Shown here: positions 52,099 through 61,094 of the stretch, piece by piece
How positions within the stretch are numbered: the stretch's first letter is position 1
How the letters are laid out: each line of letters opens with the position of its first letter
NCBI GenBank assembly: GCA_964629575.1
Contig: CAZVUM010000006.1
Location: 1 to 64,000 of the forward strand
DNA from: JAYPWI01 sp964629575
GTDB lineage: Bacteria > Actinomycetota > Acidimicrobiia > Acidimicrobiales > Poriferisodalaceae
Direction: 5' to 3'
Length of the DNA stretch: 64,000 nucleotides
Translations under genes and position numbers: made by a program
Notes under the pieces: generated by a model
Seen by the model: only the letters and a program-made list of their open reading frames with translations
Told to the model about the DNA's origin: nothing
Database searches by the model: none

Positions 52099-52929
52099 AT
52101 GAGGGACTTCGACGGCAAGGTCGCTGTGGTGACCGGGGGAGCGAGCGGAATCGGGCTCGGCATTGCGCGGGCCTTCGGGCGCGCCGGCATGAAGCTCGTG
52201 ATCGCCGACCTCGACGACGCGGCGATGACCGCTGCCGAGGAGGAGTTCGGGGCCCAGGGCGTCGACCTCGTCACCGCCCGCTGCGACGTGTCGGACCACG
52301 AGCAGATCCAGGCCTTGGCCGACACGACGATCAACGCCTATGGCGCGGTCCACCTCCTGTGCAACAACGCGGGCATCGGCATCCCGACCGCGACACACAA
52401 GATGAAGCTGGCGGACTGGAAGTGGATCATCGACGTCTGCCTGTGGGGGCCGATCTACGGGGTGGAGACGTTCCTTCCCCTGATCGAAGAGCAAGACGAG
52501 GGCCACATCAACACCACCTCCTCGATGGCCGGGATGATCGCCGGCCAGATGATGGGTGCCTACAACGTCGCCAAGCACGGTGCGGTCGCTCTGATGGCCA
52601 CCCTCGAGCGCGACCTCCGCGGGCGCAAGAGCCCGGTGCGAGCGTCGGTGCTGTGCCCTGGCCCCATCAACACCAACATCAGCCGGCATTCGGTCGAGTA
52701 CCGGCCGGGCCAGGCCAAGCCGAAGTCCGACGGCGAGACATCGGGCAAGGTGGCCCGCGGGATTCAGGACATCCTCGAAAGCGGAATGGATCCCGATGAG
52801 GTCGGGCAGATGGTTCTCGATGCGATCGCCGCGGACGAGTTCTGGATCCTGACGCACCCGCACTGGTCGAAGGCCGTCCGCAACATGCTCGACAAGCTGG
52901 ACGAGGACCGGGGCCTCACCAAGGCCTGA
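52099..52929 (+). CDS. Short-chain dehydrogenase/reductase
   Basis: A 276-residue intact SDR. The NAD(P) loop TGGASGIG sits at residues 12-19, CNNAGIG near 90, the catalytic Ser in NTTSSMAG near 137, and the Y-x-x-x-K in GAYNVAKHG near 155-159. It oxidises or reduces a hydroxyl/keto group. The start is ATG at 52099 behind GAGGGGATGAG. The ABC exporter gene begins one base after its stop (GTG), so the two are in one operon despite unrelated apparent functions. Confidence 0.93.
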   Translation: MRDFDGKVAVVTGGASGIGLGIARAFGRAGMKLVIADLDDAAMTAAEEEFGAQGVDLVTARCDVSDHEQIQALADTTINAYGAVHLLCNNAGIGIPTATHKMKLADWKWIIDVCLWGPIYGVETFLPLIEEQDEGHINTTSSMAGMIAGQMMGAYNVAKHGAVALMATLERDLRGRKSPVRASVLCPGPINTNISRHSVEYRPGQAKPKSDGETSGKVARGIQDILESGMDPDEVGQMVLDAIAADEFWILTHPHWSKAVRNMLDKLDEDRGLTKA

Positions 52930-52930
52930 C

Positions 52931-55900
52931 GTGTTCTACGACTCCCGGCTCTGGTCACTGACCCGCGGCGCACGAGGTGCGATCGCCCAGGCTGTGGCGA
53001 TCGGCGTCGTGGCGTCGGTGGTCGGAATCGTGCGGCTGGGGTTGCTCGGCTGGCTGATCGCCAACGTCTTCGACGGGGCGTCTGCCGGCGACCTCGCGGA
53101 TCGCATCGCGCTCGTCGCTCTCGTGATGGTGGCGAGAGGGGTGCTCGAACACTGGCGCAAGATGGTGGCGCATCGGACAGCGGCCAGGGTCCAGCTCGCT
53201 CTTCGCGCCCAACTCCATGACCACGTGCTCCGTCTGGGCCCCGCGCACTTCGGCGATGCCCGAACCGGCGAGGTTCTGCTGTCGCTCGTGGAGGGCGTCG
53301 AGCAGCTCGAGGTCTGGTTCGGCGAGTACCTCCCGCAGCTCTTCGTGGCGGCGCTCACCCCGGTCGTCATCTTCGGCTTGCTGGCCCCGCTCGATCTGCC
53401 GGTCGCGCTCGTGCTGCTCGTGTTTGCCCTGGTCACCCTGGTTGCGCCGAGTGCGTTTCACAAGTGGGACGCGGCGAACAGCCTCAACCGTCAGAAGAAG
53501 TACGCCAGCTTCGCATCGGACTTCCTCGACTCGCTCCAGGGGCTGTCGACGCTGAAGTCGTTTGGCCAGAGCGAGGCGCGTGGCCGCCGCCTCGCCGAGC
53601 GGGCGCACGACGTCTTTCGCAGCACGATGTGGGTGCTCGCGACCAACTCGCTGACCCGTGGAATCACCGACACCGGTCTCGCGCTCGGCTCAGCCGCTGC
53701 GTTGGGCCTGGGGGCCTACCGGGTACAGAACGGCCACATGGAGATCGGCACACTCCTGATCGTGCTCATGGCGGGCATCGAGGTGTTCCGCCCCCAACGG
53801 GACCTGCGGGCGCTCCTGCACAACGGGATGATGGGACTCTCCGCGGCGAAGGGGATCTTCGCCGTTCTCGACGCTCGGCCGATCGTGGAACCCCCTGCCG
53901 AGCCGGTCCATCTCGACCGCTCGTTGGATCCGCGCCTGGCGCTCGAGAACGTGACGTTCACCTACCCGGCGGCGAGTGGCCCCACCCTTCGGGGGATCGA
54001 CCTGGTGCTCGAACCAGGTGAGCGAGTGGGGGTCGTGGGCTCGAGCGGCGCAGGCAAGAGCACCATCGTCAAGCTCGTCCTGCGGATGCACGACCCCGAC
54101 TCGGGCCGGGTCACCTTGGGTGGATACGACCTACGGGATCTCTCCGCGGAGGACCACTACGGCTCCATCGCCGTCGTGTCCCAGGACACCGTTCTGTTTC
54201 ACGGAACGGTGCTGGACAACATTCGCTTCGGTGCTCCGGGTGCTTCTCTGGAGGCCATCCGCCAGGCTGCGATCGACGCCAATGCACACGACTTCGTGAT
54301 GTCGCTGCCCCAGGGCTACGACACTGTGATCGGCGAACGCGGGATCCGGCTCTCGGGTGGGCAGCGACAGCGAATCGCCATCGCTCGCGCACTCCTTCGT
54401 GATGCTCCGGTCCTCGTCCTCGATGAGGCGCTCTCCTCGGTCGACGCCGAGAACGAGGCGGTGATCCAGGAGGCCCTCGACCGGCTCATGGTGGGCCGCA
54501 CGACGCTGATCTTCGCCCACCGGTTGTCCAGCGTGATCGGAGCCGATCGGATCATCGTTCTCGACGAGGGTGAGGTCGCGGAGTCGGGGGATCACGAGAC
54601 GCTGATGGCCCACAAGGGTCGCTACCACTCCCTCATGGCCGATCAGGTCGGGCGATCGAGTAGCTCGGCGGACACGGTGGCGGAGGAGCGCATCATCGTC
54701 GGCTCCGACGCCGAACCGATCACCACCGACGGTGAAGCCGGCGACGACGAGATCGTCGCCGCAGCCGGCCTCGGCTGGGCGGGGGCGATTCGATCCTTGT
54801 TCACCGAGGTGCGCCCGTGGCGGGTCCGCCTCGCCGCGACGTTCTTCTTCGGCGTCACCCGCGTTTTGGCGCTCATCGGTGTCGGCGTTCTCAGTGCCCT
54901 CGTCGTCGCTGCTGTCCGTCGGGGTGAGCCATTCGGGGGCCTGCTGGTCGCCCTGGCTGTGACGGCGCCGCTGGCAGGAGTACTGCACTGGCTCGAATCC
55001 TGGATCGCCCACGACATGGCGTTCCGGATGCTGGCAGAGATGCGTGTCGCGCTGTACGAGAAGCTCGACCGCCTTGCGCCCGCCTACCTCGTTCGTCGGC
55101 GGACGGGCGATCTGGTGGCGATGGCCACCCACGACGTGGAAATGGTGGAGTACTTCTTCGCGCACACGGTCGCGCCCGCCTTCGTCGCCGTGCTCGTCCC
55201 CGCCGCGGTGCTGGTCACGTTGTCCGTCGTGGGGTGGCCGATGGCTCTAGCGCTGCTGCCGTTCCTCGTCGCGGTCGCGCTCAGCCCGTTCTTGGTCCGG
55301 CGGCGGCTCGACGACCTGGGGTCGGAAGATCGGGAGGCGCTCGGCGATCTCAACGCCTTTGTCGTGGACACCGTGCAGGGCCTCGGTGAGGTCCTCGCGT
55401 TCCAGCAGTCGGAGGCCAGGTCGGCCGCCTTTCTCGAGCGGGTCCGCCGCCATCACGACGCGCGCTTGCCCTTCTATCGGAGTCTTTCCCGCCAGACCGC
55501 GGTGCTCGAAGTGGCCACGGGCCTCGGTGGCCTCGCGGTCGTCGTGACGGGGGCTTCGCTGGTGTCGTCCGGAGATCTGGCTGCCACCACCCTCCCGTTG
55601 CTGACCCTGCTCGCGCTGGCCTGCTTCCTGCCGGTGTCGGAGATCGCCCACGTCGGCCGGCAGCTCGCCGACACTCTCGGTGCCACCCGCCGTCTCCACC
55701 AGGTACACAGCGAACCCGTTCCGGTGATGTCACCCGCCGATCCCGCGCCGCTCGCGCCGAGTCACTCCTCTATCGCTGTCGAGTTCGACGAAGTGCGGTT
55801 CACGTATCCCGGGACGACCCGCCCAGCGCTCGCAGGCGTGAGCTTCGACGTCGAGGCGGGAGCCACGGTCGCCCTGGTCGGTCCTTCGGGGGCGGGCAAG

Positions 55901-56506
55901 ACGACCGCGGCCCAGCTGATCCTTCGCTTCTGGGATCCCGATTCCGGGGTGATTCGGCTGTTCGGAGAAGATCTTCCTCGGCTCGACCTCACGGACCTCC
56001 GCTCGTCGGTCGCGATGGTCAGCCAAGAGACCTACCTCTTCAACGGTTCGCTGCGGGACAACGTCGAGCTGGCCCGGCCGGACGCCGACGAGGGCGCTGT
56101 GGAGCGAGCGGTCGAGCAGGCGTCGCTCACAGACTTCGTGCGATCACTGCCCGACGGTCTCGAAACTCAGGTGGGGGAGCGGGGCGTGCGTCTGTCCGGC
56201 GGCCAACGCCAGAGGGTCGCCATCGCTCGTGCCTTCTTGAAAGATGCGCCGGTCCTGGTCCTCGACGAGGCGACCTCGCATCTCGACGCGGTCAACGAGG
56301 CCGCAGTCCACGCTTCCCTAGAGGCGCTGATGTCGGGGCGGACGACGGTGATCATCGCCCATCGGCTCTCCACGGTTCGCAGTGCATCCAAGATCGTCGT
56401 TCTCGACGAGGGCGGGGTCGCCGAGATCGGGACCCACGACCAGCTGGTCGCGGCGGGTGGGCTCTATGCGCGCCTCACAGCCCGCCAGCTCGCCTCGACG
56501 GGGTGA
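52931..56506 (+). CDS. cydDC: Fused CydDC-like ABC exporter (two TMD-NBD halves)
   Basis: A 1191-residue protein with two complete ABC half-transporters. Half 1: six helices, a CydD-like segment (RTGEVLLSLVEGVEQLEVWF, then GEYLPQL), Walker A GSSGAGKST at 370-378, LSGGQ near 475, and VLVLDEALSSVD. Half 2: helices with RRRTGDLVAMATHDVEMVEYFF, Walker A GPSGAGKTT at 984-992, LSGGQRQRVAIARA, and VLVLDEATSHLD. CydDC exports cysteine or glutathione needed for cytochrome bd assembly, and fused cydCD genes are known in streptomycetes. No cydAB genes are adjacent, so export of another compound cannot be excluded. The start is GTG at 52931. Confidence 0.85.
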   Translation: MFYDSRLWSLTRGARGAIAQAVAIGVVASVVGIVRLGLLGWLIANVFDGASAGDLADRIALVALVMVARGVLEHWRKMVAHRTAARVQLALRAQLHDHVLRLGPAHFGDARTGEVLLSLVEGVEQLEVWFGEYLPQLFVAALTPVVIFGLLAPLDLPVALVLLVFALVTLVAPSAFHKWDAANSLNRQKKYASFASDFLDSLQGLSTLKSFGQSEARGRRLAERAHDVFRSTMWVLATNSLTRGITDTGLALGSAAALGLGAYRVQNGHMEIGTLLIVLMAGIEVFRPQRDLRALLHNGMMGLSAAKGIFAVLDARPIVEPPAEPVHLDRSLDPRLALENVTFTYPAASGPTLRGIDLVLEPGERVGVVGSSGAGKSTIVKLVLRMHDPDSGRVTLGGYDLRDLSAEDHYGSIAVVSQDTVLFHGTVLDNIRFGAPGASLEAIRQAAIDANAHDFVMSLPQGYDTVIGERGIRLSGGQRQRIAIARALLRDAPVLVLDEALSSVDAENEAVIQEALDRLMVGRTTLIFAHRLSSVIGADRIIVLDEGEVAESGDHETLMAHKGRYHSLMADQVGRSSSSADTVAEERIIVGSDAEPITTDGEAGDDEIVAAAGLGWAGAIRSLFTEVRPWRVRLAATFFFGVTRVLALIGVGVLSALVVAAVRRGEPFGGLLVALAVTAPLAGVLHWLESWIAHDMAFRMLAEMRVALYEKLDRLAPAYLVRRRTGDLVAMATHDVEMVEYFFAHTVAPAFVAVLVPAAVLVTLSVVGWPMALALLPFLVAVALSPFLVRRRLDDLGSEDREALGDLNAFVVDTVQGLGEVLAFQQSEARSAAFLERVRRHHDARLPFYRSLSRQTAVLEVATGLGGLAVVVTGASLVSSGDLAATTLPLLTLLALACFLPVSEIAHVGRQLADTLGATRRLHQVHSEPVPVMSPADPAPLAPSHSSIAVEFDEVRFTYPGTTRPALAGVSFDVEAGATVALVGPSGAGKTTAAQLILRFWDPDSGVIRLFGEDLPRLDLTDLRSSVAMVSQETYLFNGSLRDNVELARPDADEGAVERAVEQASLTDFVRSLPDGLETQVGERGVRLSGGQRQRVAIARAFLKDAPVLVLDEATSHLDAVNEAAVHASLEALMSGRTTVIIAHRLSTVRSASKIVVLDEGGVAEIGTHDQLVAAGGLYARLTARQLASTG

Positions 56507-56512
56507 CCTCGC

Positions 56513-57871
56513 TCACGGCACCCACATCGTCCAGCTGATGGTGTCGTGTGCGAGCAGTTCGAGGTAGGTGTGGGTCGGTGTCCCCGGAATCGTGTCGGTC
56601 GCCCCGGCGAACGCAGCGGTCTCGTTGATGAGCAAGCTGCGGGTGAGGAGAAACTCGCCGCGGTGGTGCCAAACCTGAGCCGCTCCTGTGCCGTCGGCGG
56701 TGAGGGTGCGCGGGCCCGATGCGACGATCATGACGACGTCGCTGCCCGAGCCGCTCAGCGGTCCGAGCCCCCACGACCACTTGCGGGCGTAATGCAATGG
56801 GGCGATTTCGAGGGTCCAGGGTCCCTCGGCCTCGATCTGGAACTGCGCGGTTGCTGGCGCGTTCAGCCAGTAGGTGCCGTCCGACACCCCGCCCGTGTTG
56901 GCGAGCAGATCCTCGACGCCTCCGCCCGCATCGAGGGCCCAGACACGGAACAGGCCCGCGGTGCCGGTGTGCACCGCTCGTACGGCGCTGCGGTCCGGGA
57001 CAGGGTGGGCGACCACGGCATCGCCCACACCTGTGAAGCGCACCACTCCCGCGGAGCGCGCCGTTCCGAACGGCCACGCAGTGCCGTCGGCCGTCAGGAT
57101 CACGTACCCACCGAGGTCGTCGGTGACCGCGACCGCCACGGAGGGACTCCCGGTGAACCCCACCAGGGCTCCGAGGTAGTTCGACACCCCGAAGTTGAAG
57201 ATGCCTCCGTCCGCGCCGAGCATCAGGTATCCCGCGGAGCCGGGAACCAGGTCGACGATCGGCGAAGCGGGATTCAGGCCGAGACCGGGCAACGATCCGT
57301 GAAAGCCGGCGTCGCCGAACGCGAAGGTGCCCCCGTCCTCGGCGATCAGCAGATAGCCGTCCGCCGTGGCTGACATCGACACGACGGGCGCATTCGGGAC
57401 CACGCTAAGGCCGGGCAGCGAGCCCCGAAAGACCGCATCGCCGAAGGCGAAGATTCCGCCGTCCTGACCGAGCAGGTAGTAGCCGTCGCCGGTCGACGTG
57501 GGTGCTGCCGCGATCACCGGCGTGGCCAGCGTCAGATGGCCGACGTCGCCATGGTGGGGCGCGTCCCCGAACGCGAACACGCGGCCGCGATCGGTGAAGA
57601 TCCAGTAGCCGGCGGCCGCCGTTGGGGCCAGCGCGATCGCCGATTCGCCGAGATCCAGGGCTGGCGTGTTGCCGTGGTGCGGTGTCCCGCTGCCCCGCGC
57701 CTCGACCGTGCCGTCCGCGTAGGTGACCCACAATCCGAGCTCGTCCTGGGTGAGGTCGATGTCGACCGGTGCGGCTGCGGACACTGCGATCGCAACGCTG
57801 GCTGTGGGCGCGAGCCAGGGCACACCCGCCACCAGCGCGACGACTGCCGCCGCAAGGCACCGACCGGCCAT
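56513..57871 (-). CDS. Secreted repeat protein, beta-propeller-like
   Basis: A 452-residue exported protein. Residues 1-30 are a Sec signal (MAGRCLAAAVVALVAGVPWL). The mature part has repeats of about 45-50 residues with the core G-x-x-F-x-F-G-D-A-x-x-x-G-S/D: GRVFAFGDAPHHGD, GGIFAFGDAVFRGS, GGTFAFGDAGFHGS, GGIFNFGVSNYLGA and a weaker fifth, GTAWPFGTARSAG. A different C-terminal domain of about 170 residues follows. ATG at 57871 has a GGGGGGAGG site. Such repeats are frequent in Acidimicrobiia cell-surface proteins and probably fold as a propeller or solenoid. The role is unknown. Confidence 0.85.
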   Translation of the reverse strand: MAGRCLAAAVVALVAGVPWLAPTASVAIAVSAAAPVDIDLTQDELGLWVTYADGTVEARGSGTPHHGNTPALDLGESAIALAPTAAAGYWIFTDRGRVFAFGDAPHHGDVGHLTLATPVIAAAPTSTGDGYYLLGQDGGIFAFGDAVFRGSLPGLSVVPNAPVVSMSATADGYLLIAEDGGTFAFGDAGFHGSLPGLGLNPASPIVDLVPGSAGYLMLGADGGIFNFGVSNYLGALVGFTGSPSVAVAVTDDLGGYVILTADGTAWPFGTARSAGVVRFTGVGDAVVAHPVPDRSAVRAVHTGTAGLFRVWALDAGGGVEDLLANTGGVSDGTYWLNAPATAQFQIEAEGPWTLEIAPLHYARKWSWGLGPLSGSGSDVVMIVASGPRTLTADGTGAAQVWHHRGEFLLTRSLLINETAAFAGATDTIPGTPTHTYLELLAHDTISWTMWVP

Positions 57872-57967
57872 CGAACCTCCCCCCCTCGAAACAACGGCAG
57901 CTCGCCACGTCTCCTTGAGAGGCAGCGGGCGGGGCGAGCGCGGACGTCCTTGGCTAGACATGGGCCC

Positions 57968-59515
57968 ATGAGCTGGGAACCCGAGATCGAAGAGCTACGA
58001 CGGCGCGAGGCGCTCGCGGATCGAATGGGCGGTCTGGACAAGGTCGAGCGTCAGCACTTCTTCGGCAAGCTGACCGTTCGCGAGCGGATCGACGCGATGG
58101 CCGACGACGGGTCGTTCCACGAGGTGGGTCACCTGTCGGGGCTCGGCGAGTACGGCCCCGACGGAGAGCTCGTCGACTTCACGCCGGGCAACCTGTTGAT
58201 GGGCCACGCGAACGTCGACGGTCGGCCGGTCATCATCTGCGGCGACGACTTCACCGTCAGAGGCGGCAGTTCGGAGCTCGCCAACAAGCGCAAGTCCCAG
58301 GCTGTGGAGCAGATGGCTCTCGATCTGCAGATCCCCATCATCCGTCTCATCGACGGCATGGGCGGCGGCGGTTCGGTCAAAGAGCTCGAGACGATCGGCC
58401 GGACCTACGTCCCCGACCTCTGGTTCTGGCCCTACGTGGTCGAATCGATGTCCGTGGTTCCTCAGGTGTCGCTGGCGCTGGGATCGGTGGCCGGTATCGG
58501 CGCGGCGCGCGTGGTCACGAGCCACTACTCGGTGATGGTGAAGGACATCTCGCTCATGATGATCGCGGGGCCTGCGCTCATCGATCACGCTGGCGAAGAG
58601 ATCACCAAGGAGGACCTCGGGGGCACCGACGTCCACACCACCAATGGAGCGGTCGACGACCTCGTGGACTCCGAGGAAGAGGCGTTCGAGGCGGCTCGGC
58701 GCTTCCTGTCATACCTGCCGCAGTCCGCGCACCAGCTTCCGCCCCGTGGGCCGCAAGACGACGACCCGAACCGGCGCGAGGAGTTCCTCATCGACGTGGT
58801 TCCGCGGAACCGCCGGCGCCCCTACAAGATGCGGGAGATCATCGACGCGGTGATGGACCGCGACTCGTTCTTCGAGATTGGCAAGCGCTGGGGCAAATCG
58901 GTCATCACCGGGCTCGCCCGCCTCGACGGCTGGCCGGTGGCGATGATCTCGGAGGATCCCTACATCTACGGCGGCGCCTGGACGGCCGATGGATCGGAGA
59001 AGGCCATCCGGCTGATCGATCTCGCCAACACCTTCCACCTGCCGATCGTGCACCTCTGCGATGTGCCGGGTTTCTACATCGGCTCGGAGTCCGAACGCGA
59101 CGCGACGATCCGCAAGGGAAGTCGGGCGCTCGCCGCGCTGATGCAGTCGGAGGTGCCGTTTGCGTCCGTCGTGATCCGCAAGGTGTTCGGCGTCGCAGGC
59201 GGGACGGTGACGGTGCCGCACCGCGCCCCGTATCGCTTCGCCTGGCCATCGGCCGACTGGGGTTCGTTGCCGATCGAGGGCGGCCTCGAAGTGGCCTACA
59301 AGGCAGAGCTCGCCGAGGCCGACGACCCCGTCGCTTTGAAAGAAGAGATCACCGATCGCTTGAATGCGGTCAGGTCGCCGTTCCGCACCGCGGAGAACTT
59401 CGACATCGAGGAGATCATCGACCCCCGCGACACCCGGCCGCTGCTCTGCCGATGGGCGAACCTCGCCGCACCGGTTCGCGCCACCGGCCGCTACACCCAC
59501 GGGTATCGCCCATAG
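57968..59515 (+). CDS. Acyl-CoA carboxylase, carboxyltransferase (beta) subunit
   Basis: A 515-residue biotin-dependent carboxyltransferase. The N-terminal 'LTVRERIDAMADDGSFHEVG' and the acyl-CoA pocket (DFTVRGGSSELANKRK, LIDGMGGGGS) are visible, as are the C-terminal biotin-site half (ISEDPYIYGGAWTADGSEKA, LCDVPGFYIGSESE) and ADWGSLPIEGG. It transfers CO2 from carboxybiotin to an acyl-CoA such as acetyl-, propionyl- or a longer CoA. The biotin carboxylase alpha subunit is not in the window. The start is ATG at 57968. It is followed by a hairpin at 59529-59549. Confidence 0.92.
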   Translation: MSWEPEIEELRRREALADRMGGLDKVERQHFFGKLTVRERIDAMADDGSFHEVGHLSGLGEYGPDGELVDFTPGNLLMGHANVDGRPVIICGDDFTVRGGSSELANKRKSQAVEQMALDLQIPIIRLIDGMGGGGSVKELETIGRTYVPDLWFWPYVVESMSVVPQVSLALGSVAGIGAARVVTSHYSVMVKDISLMMIAGPALIDHAGEEITKEDLGGTDVHTTNGAVDDLVDSEEEAFEAARRFLSYLPQSAHQLPPRGPQDDDPNRREEFLIDVVPRNRRRPYKMREIIDAVMDRDSFFEIGKRWGKSVITGLARLDGWPVAMISEDPYIYGGAWTADGSEKAIRLIDLANTFHLPIVHLCDVPGFYIGSESERDATIRKGSRALAALMQSEVPFASVVIRKVFGVAGGTVTVPHRAPYRFAWPSADWGSLPIEGGLEVAYKAELAEADDPVALKEEITDRLNAVRSPFRTAENFDIEEIIDPRDTRPLLCRWANLAAPVRATGRYTHGYRP

Positions 59516-59528
59516 CCGACCGACTCAT

Positions 59529-59549
59529 GGCGTCGGCGGTCCCGACGCC
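59529..59549 (+). terminator. Hairpin after the carboxylase gene
   Basis: An 8-bp stem GGCGTCGG/CCGACGCC with a 5-base loop, 14 bases after the carboxylase stop. No U-rich tail follows, so it is only a candidate terminator. Confidence 0.35.
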
Positions 59550-59572
59550 CACGGCCCCGTTAGCGTCGGGCC

Positions 59573-60860
59573 ATAACCGACCTCACCGTCTACACGACAG
59601 CCTGGGTCCGAACCATGGAACCGTCGATGCCCACGCCCGAGGCGATTGCGGTTCGTGAAGGACGCATCGTCGAAGTGGGCACCCTCGAGACCATGCAGGT
59701 TGGCGCCGTGGCGTCGCGGGTGGAGCTGCTCGAGCGGATCGAGCGGCTCAATCGGGAGCTCGAGCCAGAACAGCCGCTCTTCACGTGGGGTCATCACCCG
59801 ATCTGGCATGGCGACATCGACCGCGAACAACTGAATGCGATCTCGACGACCCGACCGATCGTCGTGTGGCATCGCGGGTATCACTCTTTCATCGTCAACG
59901 ACGCGTGCTACCGCTGGATGGGCATCGACATGGATGCAGCGCACCGCCATCCGCAGGTGGATGTCGAGCGGGGTGCCTTCTTCGAGACCGGGCTCGCGTT
60001 CGGCTACCGCTACCTGAACGACTTCATCCTCGGCAGCGAGCGATTCCGGGCCGGACTCGACCGGATGCGCCAGGTCATCCACCACGGTGGTCAGACGACA
60101 ATCGGCGACGCCGCATTCGGCATGTACGGCTTCGACAGCGAATGGGAGCACCTGCAGGCGGTGATGGAGCGACCGGACACCCCGTCTCGGATGCAGCTGC
60201 TTCGGTTCGCGATGGCGCCCGAGGGCGATGAGCGGAGCGACCAGGAGATGGTCGAACGGTTCCTGTCCTACCCGAGCGCAACACCCACCGGCTGCGATTC
60301 AGCGACCACGTCAAGATGTTCGCCGACGGCGGGTTCTTCTCCGAGCTGCTGCAGTTGGACTTCCCAGGCCACCTCGAAGGCAGGCACGGCGAGTGGATGA
60401 CCCCACCCGAACGATTCGAGGAGATCGCACGCGCCCTGTGGAACGCCGGGCTCAAGATCCACGTGCACTGCTCGGGCGACAACGGCGTGGAGCTCACTCT
60501 GCGGACCCTCGAACGGCTTCAGTGGGAACGGCCCCGCTTCGACCACCGGTTCACGGTCGAGCACTTCGGCGTTTCACGGCCGCAGCAGGTCGACAAGCTC
60601 GCGGCGCTGGGCGGCCAGGCTTCGGTCCAGGTGTGTATTGGCGCGCCTCGCTCGATGCGGCGATCAAGGCCATCACGGTCAATGCCGTCTTCATGCTCGG
60701 GTTGGAGGACGAAGTCGGCTCGCTCCGCTGCGGCAAGAAGGCCGACTTCACGATCCTGGAAGCCGACCCCTACGACGTCGGGGCAGATGGCCTGCGCGAC
60801 ATTCCGATCTGGGGCACCGTGTTCGAGGGCGAGAAGTTTCCGATCGCAGCTCGTCGATGA
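59573..60860 (+). pseudogene. YtcJ-like amidohydrolase with several internal deletions
   Basis: Consecutive pieces of one amidohydrolase-family protein. Piece 1 (frame of 59573): TDLTVYTTAWVRTMEPSMPT, then VREGRIVEVGTLETMQ, beginning with ATA where homologues would start. Near 59699 about 70-80 residues, including the H-x-H metal loop, are missing, and it resumes at LFTWGHHPIWHGD through YRYLNDFILG. Near 60280 the frame changes to DHVKMFADGGFFSELLQLDF, then HVHCSGDNG and the FDHRFTVEHF metal region. Near 60632 another deletion joins to AIKAITVNAVFMLGLEDEVG, then CGKKADFTILEADP. The first intact ATG is at 59615. As written it cannot be functional. These enzymes deacylate or dehalogenate N-acyl or heterocyclic substrates. 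Confidence 0.85.
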
Positions 60861-61094
60861 ACGAGAGGGTTCCGGTGGCGATCATCGGTGGCTATCTCGG
60901 CGCGACACCATCAGCCTGCAGAACGGCTGCGTGTGCTGCTCGATCGCCGACGCGCTGGGCGATGCGCTCGACACGGTCCTGGCGCTGGACCCGCGTCCCG
61001 ATCAGATCGTCATCGAGGCCAGTGGCGTCGCAGACCCGGCCAAGGTCGCGCACTACGGCCAGGGCTGGCCCGGTTGTCGCCTCGACTCCGTGAC
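60857..61094 (+). pseudogene. CobW/COG0523 GTPase remnant
   Basis: ATG at 60857, overlapping the amidohydrolase end (ATGA), begins RVPVAIIGGYLGA, the strand and start of the P-loop of CobW-type metallochaperone GTPases. The G-K-T-T and following residues are missing. Near 60903 the next frame resumes with TISLQNGCVCCSIADALGDA, including the conserved C-x-C-C metal site, then QIVIEASGVADPAKVAHY. The fragment ends near 61094 where the convergent dehydrogenase gene begins, so the C-terminal half is lost. CobW proteins deliver metals to metalloenzymes; its position suggests it once served the amidohydrolase upstream. Confidence 0.85.

Noticed and set aside
50721..52334. A 537-codon open frame on the minus strand across the palindrome and aminotransferase
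   Set aside because: It is antisense to two genes with strong PLP and SDR motifs and has no family signal of its own.
52931..56506. Two separate ABC genes artificially fused
   Set aside because: The linker between the halves (around residues 575-620) is in one frame with ordinary protein-like composition, and fused CydDC genes are known in actinobacteria.
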